Below the pieces are notes generated by a model, which was given only the letters and a program-made list of their open reading frames with translations, made no database searches and had not been told where the DNA came from. The position numbers and the translations under genes were made by a program. Positions 55,827 through 64,000 of a DNA stretch of 64,000 nucleotides are shown here, in pieces (within the stretch, counting starts at the first letter, position 1; every line of letters begins with the position of its first letter). This DNA is from Shewanella aestuarii (lineage in GTDB: Bacteria; Pseudomonadota; Gammaproteobacteria; Enterobacterales; Shewanellaceae). The stretch lies in assembly GCF_014647215.1 (NCBI RefSeq), contig NZ_BMOT01000001.1, forward strand, positions 124,001 through 188,000, read 5' to 3'.

Positions 55827-56309
55827 TCAGGTGTTTGCTAATGTTATCGCATCAGAAGGGCATGGTGAAACACAGGCACCGCAACCTGTACAGGCGCTAA
55901 CATCAATAACGGGTTTCGGCACTTGGCCGATAGCCATTACGAAACTGATCGCTCTAGGCTCGCAAGCATCTTTACAACTTTGACACCATACGCCTGTGTT
56001 GGTTAAGCACGAATCCTTAATCGAGGCGGTAATAGTCCATGGCGCAGCCTGTTCAGTATCGAATAAAGGCTCACTACAAGCCGTGACGCACTTTTGACAA
56101 AAAGTACACTCATTAATACTAAAATCAACCTCAGGAAACCCACCATCACCACGTTTAATTATTTGGGTCTCGCAAGCTTTAATACAGTCATCACAACGAG
56201 TACAAATATCGGTAAATTCAATATCTGCTTTTACCCAAGGTGGTCTAATTGCTGAACTTTTTCGACGATTAAATAAACGTCGACGACCTTGGTTTATAGC
56301 TTGACTCAT
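55827..56309 (-). CDS. napF: NapF-like ferredoxin-type protein
   Basis: A 160-residue iron-sulfur protein with cysteine sets CTRCDDCIKAC, CTFCQKCVTAC, a third looser set (CLTNTGVWCQSCKDACEP) and CTGCGACVSPCP, the NapF layout of up to four [4Fe-4S] clusters. The basic N-terminus (RRRLFNRRK) fits. NapF helps nitrate-reductase maturation, but no nap gene is nearby, so the role here is uncertain. AAGGAG lies before the ATG at 56309; a longer frame reaches back into galE and was not used. Confidence 0.85.
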   Translation of the reverse strand: MSQAINQGRRRLFNRRKSSAIRPPWVKADIEFTDICTRCDDCIKACETQIIKRGDGGFPEVDFSINECTFCQKCVTACSEPLFDTEQAAPWTITASIKDSCLTNTGVWCQSCKDACEPRAISFVMAIGQVPKPVIDVSACTGCGACVSPCPSDAITLANT

Positions 56310-56349
56310 TGTCTCTCCTTGCAAAACGACATGTAATGAAACATGAAAA

Positions 56350-57366
56350 TTACTTGTTTTTATAACCATTTGGATTATTAGATTGCCATTTCCAGGTGCT
56401 GCTGGCCATGTCTTCAACAGAATGTGTTGCGGTCCAACCTAATTCAGTTGCCGCAAAATTAGGGTCAGCATAGTATTCTGCAATATCGCCAGCTCTGCGG
56501 TCAGTGATCTCATATGCAATCGGCATTCCGCAGGCTTTTTCAAATGCTTTCACCATGTCTAATACACTGTAACCTATCCCTGTTCCTAGGTTATAGGTTA
56601 CAAGCCCTGGTTGGGTATCTAGCTTATCAAGTGCTTTTAAGTGACCGATTGCTAAATCGACCACATGAATATAATCACGCACCCCAGTGCCATCAGGCGT
56701 GGCATAATCACCACCAAACACGCTTAGTTTCTCACGTTTGCCTACGGCAACTTGTGAGATAAACGGCATCAGGTTATTAGGTATATCGTTAGGATCTTCG
56801 CCGATTAAGCCACTGTCATGCGCGCCAACGGGGTTAAAGTACCGTAAGCAAGCAATGTTCCATTGTGGGTCGGAGCGATAGAGGTCGGCCAAGATATGTT
56901 CAACCATCAGTTTAGACTGACCGTAAGGACTGGTTGCCCCAGTTGGGAATTCTTCAGTGATGGGCAAGCTTGCGGGCTCACCATAAACTGTCGCTGAAGA
57001 GCTAAATACCAGGTTTTTAACACGATATTCAGCCATAACCTGACACAATACTATGGTGCCGGTGACATTATTTTCATAATATTTAAGTGGCTTGGCAACC
57101 GATTCCCCAACAGCCTTTAGGCCTGCAAAGTGAATCACAGAATCAATAACGTGATCGGCAAAAATTTTCTGTAATAATGCTTTATTCAGCACATCACCTT
57201 GATAGAAAGTAACCGGTTTATGGCTGATTTTTTCAGCGCGTTTTAAGGCTTCAATGCTTGAGTTTGAAAGATTGTCTACAACGATGACATCCTGTTCGAT
57301 AGCTAATAATTCCACCACGGTATGAGTGCCAATATAGCCTGCTCCGCCAGTCACTAAAATTGCCAT
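56350..57366 (-). CDS. galE: UDP-glucose 4-epimerase
   Basis: A 338-residue SDR epimerase with NAD motif [12 protein letters not shown], catalytic serine in FSSSATVYG and YGQSK (Y-x3-K). It interconverts UDP-glucose and UDP-galactose for envelope sugars and galactose use. It lies upstream of the napF-like gene, 40 bases apart, and is divergent from phhA. No other gal gene is nearby. Confidence 0.95.
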   Translation of the reverse strand: MAILVTGGAGYIGTHTVVELLAIEQDVIVVDNLSNSSIEALKRAEKISHKPVTFYQGDVLNKALLQKIFADHVIDSVIHFAGLKAVGESVAKPLKYYENNVTGTIVLCQVMAEYRVKNLVFSSSATVYGEPASLPITEEFPTGATSPYGQSKLMVEHILADLYRSDPQWNIACLRYFNPVGAHDSGLIGEDPNDIPNNLMPFISQVAVGKREKLSVFGGDYATPDGTGVRDYIHVVDLAIGHLKALDKLDTQPGLVTYNLGTGIGYSVLDMVKAFEKACGMPIAYEITDRRAGDIAEYYADPNFAATELGWTATHSVEDMASSTWKWQSNNPNGYKNK

Positions 57367-57682
57367 GTTGAATTCCTAAAATGTATTGAGCGTTGAGATA
57401 GTCTATTGCACTTATTGTAAATCAGCTGACTAGAATTACTATAAAAAACCTGTATTTAAGTTAAATTTAATCGCTTTATTAGCCATAACCTAACCGTATG
57501 TCAAAATACTTATCCAAATTAGGGTGCTGATTTATAAGGTTATTCAGCTTTTTAATATTAATATGTATTTATTTATTTACAAAACATGCTTGTTGCAGCA
57601 TGGACTATAAACTGTGAGGTAGTTAACAAAATTGATTGGATGACACAATATGATTGCAGTGAAGTTGACGTAAAGTGGAATT
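57367..57682. other. Divergent promoter region of galE and phhA
   Basis: About 316 bases without a gene. The notable element is a TyrR-box-like site at 57564-57581, 102 bases before phhA. Confidence 0.6.
57564..57581. promoter_or_regulatory. TyrR box before phhA
   Basis: TGTATT-tattta-TTTACA matches the TyrR consensus TGTAAA-N6-TTTACA at 10 of 12 positions. The regulator gene tyrR is three genes downstream. Confidence 0.75.
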
Positions 57683-58486
57683 ATGAATAACGCAGCAAAG
57701 TATATTTCTCACCAACCTGATAGCCAAGGATATATTAATTATTCTGAGCAAGAACACGATCTTTGGCAGCAGCTTTATCAGCGCCAAATTACTAACTTGC
57801 CTGGCCGTGCGTGTGATGCCTATTTACAAGGAATTGATGCGCTTAATATGTCAGTGGATAAAATCCCACAACTACCGGATTTAGACCGTGTTTTAACTAA
57901 CACGACAGGCTGGAAAACTGCCGCGGTTCCGGCATTGATTTCTTTTGGTAAGTTTTTTGAATTATTGGCTAGTAAGCAATTTCCTGTAGCGACGTTTATT
58001 CGAACAAAGGAAGAATTTGATTACTTACAAGAGCCAGATGTTTTTCATGAAGTATTCGGTCATTGCCCATTACTGACTAACCCTGCATTTGCCAATTTTT
58101 CGCACATGTACGGACAATTAGGCTTAGCGGCATCAAAAGAGGACCGCGTATTTCTCGCGCGTTTATATTGGTTCACCGTTGAATTTGGTTTAATGCAAGC
58201 TAAAGATGGCTCATTGAATATTTATGGTGGTGGCATTTTAAGTTCACCCGGCGAAACCTTATATGCCTTGGGCGATAAACCTGAGCGTCGACCATTTGAT
58301 TTATTAGATGTACTGCGTACCCCTTATCGCATTGATATTATGCAGCCGATATATTATGTGATTGAACATATTGATTACTTAGACGAAATAGCCAAAATGG
58401 ATATTATGTCTTATGTTAACAAAGCCCGTGAGTTGGGGATGTTCGAACCGACATTTGCCCCCAAGGTAAAAGTGGCAGCAAGTTAA
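57683..58486 (+). CDS. phhA: Phenylalanine 4-monooxygenase
   Basis: A 267-residue pterin- and iron-dependent hydroxylase. The iron-site region DVFHEVFGHCPLL and the KFFELLASKQFPVATFIRT pattern match bacterial PhhA. It turns phenylalanine into tyrosine using tetrahydropterin and oxygen. The ATG follows GTGGAA. It is followed 50 bases later by phhB, which recycles its cofactor. Confidence 0.96.
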   Translation: MNNAAKYISHQPDSQGYINYSEQEHDLWQQLYQRQITNLPGRACDAYLQGIDALNMSVDKIPQLPDLDRVLTNTTGWKTAAVPALISFGKFFELLASKQFPVATFIRTKEEFDYLQEPDVFHEVFGHCPLLTNPAFANFSHMYGQLGLAASKEDRVFLARLYWFTVEFGLMQAKDGSLNIYGGGILSSPGETLYALGDKPERRPFDLLDVLRTPYRIDIMQPIYYVIEHIDYLDEIAKMDIMSYVNKARELGMFEPTFAPKVKVAAS

Positions 58487-58536
58487 CTTGCCCTATTTTA
58501 AAATAAACAGTAAATAAGATGTATTTAGGAGTACCA

Positions 58537-58875
58537 ATGACCGCACTATCCGAAATGAAATGCGAAGCTTGTCAAGCTGATGCCCCAAAAGTAACCGATG
58601 CAGAGCTTGCTGAACTGGTTAGAATGATCCCTGATTGGGCTGTGCAAGTGCGTGATGGCGTGATGCAATTAGAACGTGTATATAAGTTTAAAAACTTTAA
58701 ATTAGCGATGGCATTCAGTAATAAGTTAGCTGATTTAGCCGAAGAAGAATTCCATCATCCTGGTATTTTTACCGAATGGGGTAAGGTTACTGTGACTTGG
58801 TGGTCGCATTCAATTAAGGGTCTGCACAAGAATGATTTCATTATGGCAGCCAAGACCGACCAGTTATTAGATTAA
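58537..58875 (+). CDS. phhB: Pterin-4a-carbinolamine dehydratase
   Basis: A 112-residue enzyme with the dehydratase signature [20 protein letters not shown] and [11 protein letters not shown]. It dehydrates the pterin carbinolamine made by PhhA so the cofactor can be reduced again. The ATG at 58537 has AGGAG five bases upstream; an in-frame ATG at 58519 has none. The strong palindrome at 58890-58925 follows. Confidence 0.95.
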   Translation: MTALSEMKCEACQADAPKVTDAELAELVRMIPDWAVQVRDGVMQLERVYKFKNFKLAMAFSNKLADLAEEEFHHPGIFTEWGKVTVTWWSHSIKGLHKNDFIMAAKTDQLLD

Positions 58876-58889
58876 CAACAAGACATTTC

Positions 58890-58925
58890 AATTCAGCGTG
58901 TTACGTTAACGTAATGCGCTGAATT
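58890..58925. terminator. Long palindromic hairpin after phhB
   Basis: Arms AATTCAGCG/CGCTGAATT enclose TTACGTTAACGTAA, and the two linking pairs can form G-U wobbles, giving a near-continuous stem in RNA. No T-run, so termination is uncertain; it separates phhAB from tyrR. Confidence 0.65.
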
Positions 58926-59036
58926 CTTCCTCTGTTACAATTCTGCTGTAAACTTCACTTGCCACCACCCGCATAACACACTACCGTATGCTCAGTTTCC
59001 AAAGAAAACACTAATAAATTAGGGAATCAAAGCATT

Positions 59037-60575
59037 ATGCGTTTGGAAGTGAGCTGTAACGATCGCGTCGGCCTCGCGAAAGATATCCTCGTCGTACTTG
59101 AAAAATATGGCATTAATTTGATTGCCATTGATGCCAGCAACAAAGGCTTTTTGTATTTACAATTTGCCGAAATCAGCTTTGAAATGCTGCGAGAACTGAT
59201 GCCACTTATTCGTAAAGTGGAAAGTGTCCACGATGTGCGTACTGTGTCATTTATGCCATCAGAGCAAGAGCATTATGCGTTAAAAACCTTGCTCAAAACC
59301 TTACCAGATTCGGTATTTTCACTTAATTCAAAAGGGCGAATTCGAATTGTTAATGAATCCGCATTGTTAACCTTGAATATGGCTGAGCATGAAGTCCTTG
59401 ATGAGTCGCTAAATCATTGGGTTCAAGGTTTCAACTTTTCTCGTTGGTTAAGTGAGCCTCAGGTGCCAGCAGTGGCATCACGTGTGACCATTAATTCCAA
59501 TGAGTACCTAGCTGAAATGCTGCCAATTTATTTGCCTGATGATAATGATAAAACCATTCTTGCAGGTGCGGTGGTGTCACTCAAATCTCCCGCCAGAGTC
59601 GGTAAGCAATTCAATGCATTACAAAATCAAACAACTGGTTTTGATAATGTGTTAGCTGTAAGCGACAAAATGAAAGACGTGCTAAAACAAGCTAAACGTA
59701 TGGCACAACTTGATGCACCGTTATTAATTACCGGCGAAACGGGAACCGGCAAAGAGTTAATGGCACGCGCTAGCCATGATGCTAGCATGCGTCGGGAGCA
59801 TCCTTTTATTGCGATTAACTGTGCTGCGTTGCCTGACAGTGTGGCGGAAGAAGAATTATTTGGTTTTGTCAGTAATGGTCAAGTGGTTAAGCGAGGCTTT
59901 TTTGAAGAGGCTAAAGGCGGCACAGTCTTTTTAGATGAAATTGCCGAAATGTCTAAGGCAGCTCAGGTTAAACTATTGCGTTTATTGCAAGATGGTGCTT
60001 TTAGGCGGATGGGGGGCGATGAAGAAGTGCGCGCCGATGTAAGAATTATTTGTTCTACTCAAAAAAATCTTGCCGAGCTTTGCCAAGCGGGTGAATTTAG
60101 AGAAGATTTATACTATCGAATTCACGTACTAAGCTACCACATGCCATCATTGCGTGAGCGCAAAGTCGATGTCATTCCACTGACAGAAATGTTTTTAGAG
60201 CATTACAGTCAGCAACTTTCTAGTCCATTAAGGCGTATTTCGGCTTCGTGCCGTGATTATTTGTTCACTTACGCTTGGCCTGGAAATGTTCGCCAGTTAA
60301 AAAATGCCATTTTTCGGGCGGTATCTATGTGGGATGGTTCGGCTGAGCTAACCGTAGAACAGCTTAAGCTTCCTTCTTATGCTGAAGGCTTTGGCTATTT
60401 TGATGAAGAGTTTGAAGGCACCTTAGATGAGGCCATGAAAGAGTATGAAGCTAATTTGCTGCGTCGTTTATATCCCGCTTATCCAAGTACAAGACAATTA
60501 GCCAAAAAACTGGGGGTTTCACATACGGCGATTGCCAATAAACTCCGTGATTATAGTATTTCGAAAAAGCGCTAA
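59037..60575 (+). CDS. tyrR: Transcriptional regulator of aromatic amino acid metabolism
   Basis: A 512-residue regulator with N-terminal ACT domain (1-70), a PAS-like domain (about 80-190), an AAA+ domain (Walker A TGETGTGKE, Walker B GTVFLDEI) and a C-terminal helix-turn-helix (STRQLAKKLGVSHTAIANKL). The sigma-54-contacting GAFTGA loop is missing (FGFVSNGQ instead), as in TyrR, so it should act with sigma-70 promoters. It probably senses tyrosine/phenylalanine and controls phhAB and the fahA unit through the boxes at 57564 and 60679. Confidence 0.94.
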   Translation: MRLEVSCNDRVGLAKDILVVLEKYGINLIAIDASNKGFLYLQFAEISFEMLRELMPLIRKVESVHDVRTVSFMPSEQEHYALKTLLKTLPDSVFSLNSKGRIRIVNESALLTLNMAEHEVLDESLNHWVQGFNFSRWLSEPQVPAVASRVTINSNEYLAEMLPIYLPDDNDKTILAGAVVSLKSPARVGKQFNALQNQTTGFDNVLAVSDKMKDVLKQAKRMAQLDAPLLITGETGTGKELMARASHDASMRREHPFIAINCAALPDSVAEEELFGFVSNGQVVKRGFFEEAKGGTVFLDEIAEMSKAAQVKLLRLLQDGAFRRMGGDEEVRADVRIICSTQKNLAELCQAGEFREDLYYRIHVLSYHMPSLRERKVDVIPLTEMFLEHYSQQLSSPLRRISASCRDYLFTYAWPGNVRQLKNAIFRAVSMWDGSAELTVEQLKLPSYAEGFGYFDEEFEGTLDEAMKEYEANLLRRLYPAYPSTRQLAKKLGVSHTAIANKLRDYSISKKR

Positions 60576-60638
60576 TCAGCTATCAATAAAATGGTGTAAC
60601 GTTTTAATGCCAACATTTTGCTGACAATCTGAACAAAG

Positions 60639-60670
60639 CAAGGCTTGGAAATCATCATTTTCAGGCCTTG
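60639..60670. terminator. Weak inverted repeat after tyrR
   Basis: CAAGGC and GCCTTG flank further pairing (GAAA/TTTC). No T-run follows; a possible terminator only. Confidence 0.35.
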
Positions 60671-60678
60671 ATTATAAG

Positions 60679-60696
60679 TGTATATAAATATTTACA
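60679..60696. promoter_or_regulatory. TyrR box before fahA
   Basis: TGTATA-taaata-TTTACA matches the TyrR consensus at 11 of 12 positions and closely resembles the box at 57564. It lies about 150 bases upstream of fahA. Confidence 0.78.
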
Positions 60697-60847
60697 AAAT
60701 AGTGGTTAATGATAAAAAATGTGATTCAGCGCACAAGCTGTATATTGTGTGAGATATCGGTTATTTCTATCATTAATTAAGCTGTCATTGTCTGATTTAG
60801 CTCGCCTTCTTATACGGCTAACGGACATTTTGAATTTAGGAGCAATA

Positions 60848-61834
60848 ATGAAACTTGCAAGTTATAACAATGGTCGTCGTGATGGCCAACTGATGTTAGT
60901 AAGCAAAGATTTAACTAAAGCTGTTGCTGTACCTGCAATTGCTCACACTATGCAGCAGCTTCTTGATGCGTGGGATTTATTAAATCCACAATTGCAAGAA
61001 TTGTACGAAGCATTAAACGCAGGTCAAATGGACAATGCTATCGCGTTTGATGAATCTAAATGTTTGTCGCCATTGCCGCGTGCTTACCAATGGGCTGATG
61101 GCAGTGCCTATGTCAATCACGTTGAATTAGTGCGTAAAGCGCGCGGTGCAGAAATGCCTGAAACTTTTTGGACAGACCCATTAGTTTATCAAGGTGGCTC
61201 TGACAGCTTTATCGCCCCTAAAGCAGATATTGAAATGGCCAGTGAAGAATACGGTATCGATTTTGAATCTGAAATTGCGGTGATTACTGATGATGTCGCC
61301 ATGGGTGTCAGCAGCGAAAACGCAGCAAAGCATATTAAATTGCTGATGCTAGTGAATGACGTGTCATTGCGTAACCTTATTCCTGGTGAGCTTGCTAAAG
61401 GTTTCGGCTTTTTCCAATCAAAACCCTCTAGTGCTTTTTCTCCGGTCGCGATTACTCCAGATGAACTTGGTGATAAATGGCAAGACAGCAAAGTACATTT
61501 ACCTTTAGTGACCCACTTAAACAGTGAATTATTTGGCCGTCCAAATGCGGGTGTTGATATGACCTTTGACTTTAGTCAATTGGTATCTCATGTCGCTAAA
61601 ACACGCCCACTAGGTGCGGGAGCGATTATTGGTTCTGGTACGATTTCAAACTATGATCGTAGCGCAGGTTCAAGCTGTTTAGCTGAAAAACGTATGCTTG
61701 AAATTATTGCAGACGGTAAGGCGAGTACGCCTTTCATGCGTTTTGGTGATACTGTTCGTATTGAAATGTTTGATGACAACAATGTCAGCATTTTCGGTTC
61801 AATCGATCAGAAAGTTGTTGAGTATAAAGGGTAA
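60848..61834 (+). CDS. fahA: Fumarylacetoacetate hydrolase
   Basis: A 328-residue hydrolase, the shorter bacterial form of fumarylacetoacetase. Conserved parts include DFESEIAVITDDV, MLVNDVSLRNLIPGE and GAIIGSGTISNYD. It splits fumarylacetoacetate into fumarate and acetoacetate, the last step of tyrosine/homogentisate breakdown. The ATG at 60848 has AGGAG upstream; a longer in-frame stretch was not used because it lacks a ribosome-binding site and family similarity. hpd and hmgA are not in the window. Confidence 0.93.
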   Translation: MKLASYNNGRRDGQLMLVSKDLTKAVAVPAIAHTMQQLLDAWDLLNPQLQELYEALNAGQMDNAIAFDESKCLSPLPRAYQWADGSAYVNHVELVRKARGAEMPETFWTDPLVYQGGSDSFIAPKADIEMASEEYGIDFESEIAVITDDVAMGVSSENAAKHIKLLMLVNDVSLRNLIPGELAKGFGFFQSKPSSAFSPVAITPDELGDKWQDSKVHLPLVTHLNSELFGRPNAGVDMTFDFSQLVSHVAKTRPLGAGAIIGSGTISNYDRSAGSSCLAEKRMLEIIADGKASTPFMRFGDTVRIEMFDDNNVSIFGSIDQKVVEYKG

Positions 61835-61860
61835 CTCCTTCGTCAATAACGTAGTATTTG

Positions 61861-61890
61861 GGCAATAACAGCAGTGTTATTGCCTTTTTT
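61861..61890 (+). terminator. Terminator-like hairpin between fahA and maiA
   Basis: GGCAATAACA and TGTTATTGCC form a 10-bp stem with loop GCAG and a six-T run, a textbook Rho-independent terminator just 14 bases before the next start codon. Confidence 0.88.
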
Positions 61891-61904
61891 ATAGGGAAAA
61901 TATT

Positions 61905-62555
61905 ATGAAACTATATGGCTATTGGCGTTCAAGTGCCGCTTATCGTGTACGGATTGTGCTTAATTTAAAAAAATTATCAGCCGAGCATATTTCAGTGCAT
62001 TTAGTCAACAATGGCGGCGAACAGCATAGTGAAGCTTATCAGCAACTAAACCCTCAACATCTAGTGCCGACGTTAATCGACAGCAATGAGCAAGGTGAAT
62101 TTAGTTTAAACCAATCATTAGCTATCATCGAGTATTTAGAAGAGAAGTATCCGCAAGTTAATGTATTGCCAACAAATATTGAAGATAAAGCCGTAGTAAG
62201 AGGCATGGCACAAGCTATTGCCTGTGAAATTCATCCACTGGATAACCTACGTGTTTTACAATATTTGGTAAAAGAAATGGCTGTAGATGAAAGCCAAAAA
62301 ATGAAATGGTATGCCCATTGGATCCATTTAGGCTTTAGTGCTTTGGAAACCCAACTTGAGCGTTATGCGGGTGAGTATTGTTTTGGTAATAAAGTGACGC
62401 TGGCCGATGTCTGTTTAATCCCCCAAGTTTATAATGCCAAGCGCTTTAATGTTCCTTTAGATGCCTATCCTAATATTGTGCGTATATGGGAAAACTGCCA
62501 TCAATTAGATGCCTTTATTCAAGCGGCTCCAGAACAGCAAGCTGATGCGAGTTAA
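61905..62555 (+). CDS. maiA: Maleylacetoacetate isomerase
   Basis: A 216-residue zeta-class glutathione transferase. The active-site motif SSAAYRVRI is at residues 9-17, and the N-terminal thioredoxin-like part includes NPQHLVPTLID and LNQSLAIIEYLEE. It isomerises maleylacetoacetate to fumarylacetoacetate, the substrate of FahA. TAGGG precedes the ATG. The terminator-like hairpin before it suggests partly separate expression. Confidence 0.95.
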   Translation: MKLYGYWRSSAAYRVRIVLNLKKLSAEHISVHLVNNGGEQHSEAYQQLNPQHLVPTLIDSNEQGEFSLNQSLAIIEYLEEKYPQVNVLPTNIEDKAVVRGMAQAIACEIHPLDNLRVLQYLVKEMAVDESQKMKWYAHWIHLGFSALETQLERYAGEYCFGNKVTLADVCLIPQVYNAKRFNVPLDAYPNIVRIWENCHQLDAFIQAAPEQQADAS

Positions 62556-62564
62556 TTTCTATTG

Positions 62565-63218
62565 ATGCTAACTGCTGACAAAATTCCGCTATTCCAAAAT
62601 CAATCTTCCTCAACCCAGTTGGCTTTATTAACCACGTGGTTTGAGCAAGATGAGATGCGCATGCAGGCATTAGCCGCCTGCGCTGTGGTTTTTGAACGCT
62701 TAAACATCGAAGACTGGTCAATAGCAGCCGGGTTTGTCAGAAATTTAGTTTGGGATAAATTACATGGTTTTGCCACCAGTGCATTAAATGATATTGATGT
62801 GATTTACTTTAGTGCTGCCGATTTGACTGTGCACACCGAGCAACAAATTCAGCAGGCATTGAACCGCATATTGACGCTGAATTGGTCGGTAAAAAATCAG
62901 GCAAGAATGCATATTCGTAATGGTGATGCGCCTTATCTGTGTTGCCTTGATGCCATGGGATATTGGCCTGAAAAACAAACCGCAGTTGCCGTTAAGCTAG
63001 TTAATAACACTATTATTAGTCAGCAATATCCTGTTCAAGTGCTAACATCTCGGCCCCTTCAGTCCGCGCACAGATTATTGTTTATCTTTGCCTTTGGTAT
63101 TGAACATTTATTTAATCGGACTTTATCGCATAATCCCAGGCGGACATTAACCATTTTTGAGCAAAGAGTGACACAAAAAAATTGGCTGATCCGCTATCCT
63201 GAGTTAGTGATTAAATAA
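62565..63218 (+). CDS. Nucleotidyltransferase family protein (DUF925)
   Basis: A 217-residue protein resembling DUF925 nucleotidyltransferase-fold proteins: GFVRNLVWD, NDIDVIYF (the DxD metal pair) and SRPLQSAHRL fit the pattern. Substrate unknown. The ATG at 62565 directly follows a TTG; the ribosome-binding site is weak. It starts nine bases after maiA on the same strand, so it may be co-transcribed, but no link to tyrosine catabolism is known. Confidence 0.82.
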   Translation: MLTADKIPLFQNQSSSTQLALLTTWFEQDEMRMQALAACAVVFERLNIEDWSIAAGFVRNLVWDKLHGFATSALNDIDVIYFSAADLTVHTEQQIQQALNRILTLNWSVKNQARMHIRNGDAPYLCCLDAMGYWPEKQTAVAVKLVNNTIISQQYPVQVLTSRPLQSAHRLLFIFAFGIEHLFNRTLSHNPRRTLTIFEQRVTQKNWLIRYPELVIK

Positions 63219-63286
63219 CAATTCGACACTCATTTGCGTTAGATATCGTTATCCATGCTTGCCAAACCTAAATCGTTCAGCTATTT

Positions 63287-63306
63287 TACTGTTATTATAT
63301 ACAGTG
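63287..63306. promoter_or_regulatory. LexA (SOS) box-like site upstream of topB
   Basis: TACTGT-tattatat-ACAGTG keeps the invariant CTGT-N8-ACAG core of the LexA operator (core 63289-63304), with an AT-rich centre. The next gene on the plus strand is topB, about 140 bases away; no small SOS gene could be seen between. Confidence 0.68.
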
Positions 63307-63443
63307 CTTTTGGGGCGGTTTTTATATTCGTGAAATTCCTTTATTGCTTTTTGTGCCGTTAATGAACACCAAGCGATGTCATTCACATGAATATCGGTGC
63401 TGCAAATGTATGAGACAAATCAGATGATGATGGGTAAACCAGT

Positions 63444-64000
63444 TTGAGATTATTTATTGCAGAAAAACCCAGTCTTGGCAGGGCACTCGTTGATGTCTTA
63501 CCCAAACCACATCAAAAGAGCGATGGTTTTATCAAAGCTGCAAATGGCGATGTGGTAACCTGGTGTATCGGTCATTTGCTCGAGCAGGCAGAACCTGAAG
63601 CCTATAACCCAGATTATAAAAAGTGGGCGGTAGAGCATCTGCCAATCGTACCGACAGAGTGGAAACTGGTTGTTAAAGCCAACACCAAAAAGCAATTTAC
63701 TGTGGTTAAAAAGCTGATTAAACAAGCTGATGTTCTTGTTAATATGGGCGATCCGGACCGTGTTGGGCAGATTTTAATTGATGAGGTTATTAATCATTGC
63801 GGTGTTTCTAAAAGCCAAAAAGCACAAGTGTTGCGATGTTTGATCAGTGACTTAAATCCCGCAGCGGTAACCAAATCCTTAAATAACCTGCGTAAAAATA
63901 CCGACTTTATTCCATTAGCCACCTCAGCCTTAGCCAGAGCCAGAGCGGATTGGCTATATGGTATCAATATGACTCGTTTATGTACCCTGCAAGGCCGTCA
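63444..64000 (+). CDS. topB: DNA topoisomerase III, N-terminal part (runs off the window)
   Basis: The frame begins with TTG (63444) and reads RLFIAEKPSLGRALVDVLPK, the TopB N-terminus; a TAA three codons upstream in frame rules out a longer protein. GGG stands nine bases before the TTG. About 185 codons are present, covering the TOPRIM domain and part of domain IV (SALARARADWLYGINMTRL). The TOPRIM acidic motif normally reads GDPDREGQ, but here it is GDPDRVGQ: the metal-binding third acid (glutamate) is valine. The N-terminal glutamate (IAEKPS) and both aspartates remain. Identity is firm; full activity is questionable. Confidence 0.88.
   Translation, partial: MRLFIAEKPSLGRALVDVLPKPHQKSDGFIKAANGDVVTWCIGHLLEQAEPEAYNPDYKKWAVEHLPIVPTEWKLVVKANTKKQFTVVKKLIKQADVLVNMGDPDRVGQILIDEVINHCGVSKSQKAQVLRCLISDLNPAAVTKSLNNLRKNTDFIPLATSALARARADWLYGINMTRLCTLQGR

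Noticed and set aside
63361..63426. 21-codon frame after the LexA-like box, considered as a small SOS protein
   Set aside because: No ribosome-binding site, cysteine/arginine-rich noise-like composition and no hydrophobic segment as expected of SOS toxin peptides.
63498..63725. 75-codon minus-strand frame near the right edge
   Set aside because: Antisense to topB, whose conserved protein sequence is clear on the plus strand.

Overview
The window looks like chromosomal DNA of a marine gammaproteobacterium, most likely Shewanella or a close relative. This is inferred from gene families and gene order: a seven-gene valine/isoleucine operon, very long PstC and PstA, phhAB-tyrR-fahA-maiA, and several Alteromonadales-type proteins of unknown function (DUF2982, DUF2797, DUF1415). 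No rRNA, tRNA, IS element, phage gene or CRISPR array was seen. Both ends cut genes: a GGDEF protein on the left and topB on the right.

Layout. (1) 1-857: end of a membrane diguanylate cyclase. (2) 986-8865: branched-chain acyl-CoA operon (thiolase, mmsA, acyl-CoA dehydrogenase, enoyl-CoA hydratase, hydroxyisobutyryl-CoA hydrolase, mmsB, short-chain dehydrogenase) with a palindromic operator in front and a strong terminator behind. (3) 8902-20513: mixed genes, including a Tat-exported agmatine deiminase-like protein, a sulfatase followed by an octaheme/TPR cytochrome, a LysE exporter, a DUF4136 lipoprotein, DUF2797 and a second TPR-GGDEF protein. A structured repeat-like element lies at 10696-10925 and a 9-bp tandem repeat at 20357-20410. 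(4) 20514-26893: gcvR, and divergent from it pstC-pstA-pstB-phoU behind a clear Pho box. (5) 26945-28323: DUF502 membrane protein and a periplasmic binding protein. (6) 28383-53098: a beta-glucan (laminarin-type) utilisation locus. (7) 53227-57366: elyC, DUF2982, GFA-type protein, bactofilin, NapF-like ferredoxin and galE. (8) 57564-62555: phenylalanine/tyrosine catabolism with its regulator TyrR and two TyrR boxes. (9) 62565-64000: DUF925 nucleotidyltransferase and the start of topB behind a LexA-box-like site.

The beta-glucan locus is the most interesting part. A secreted GH16 laminarinase lipoprotein, a GH3 lipoprotein, a periplasmic GH3 with a PA14 insertion, a cytoplasmic GH1, a TonB-dependent receptor, two sugar symporters, a ROK sugar kinase and a LacI regulator form a full import and degradation route. 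Inside it is an operon of two flavin-dependent tryptophan-halogenase-like proteins, a SapC protein, a JmjC/cupin-8 protein and a DUF6445 protein, ending in the GH3 gene. Copies of a palindromic LacI-type operator (ATGTAAGCGCTTACAT-like) stand before the receptor (two sites), before the halogenase operon, and between GH1 and the symporter-GH3 unit. The halogenase/SapC module therefore appears to belong to the same regulon as glucan use, yet its biochemical job is unknown.

Where several start codons were possible, a start was chosen by ribosome-binding site and family N-terminus; this moved many starts downstream of the longest open frame.
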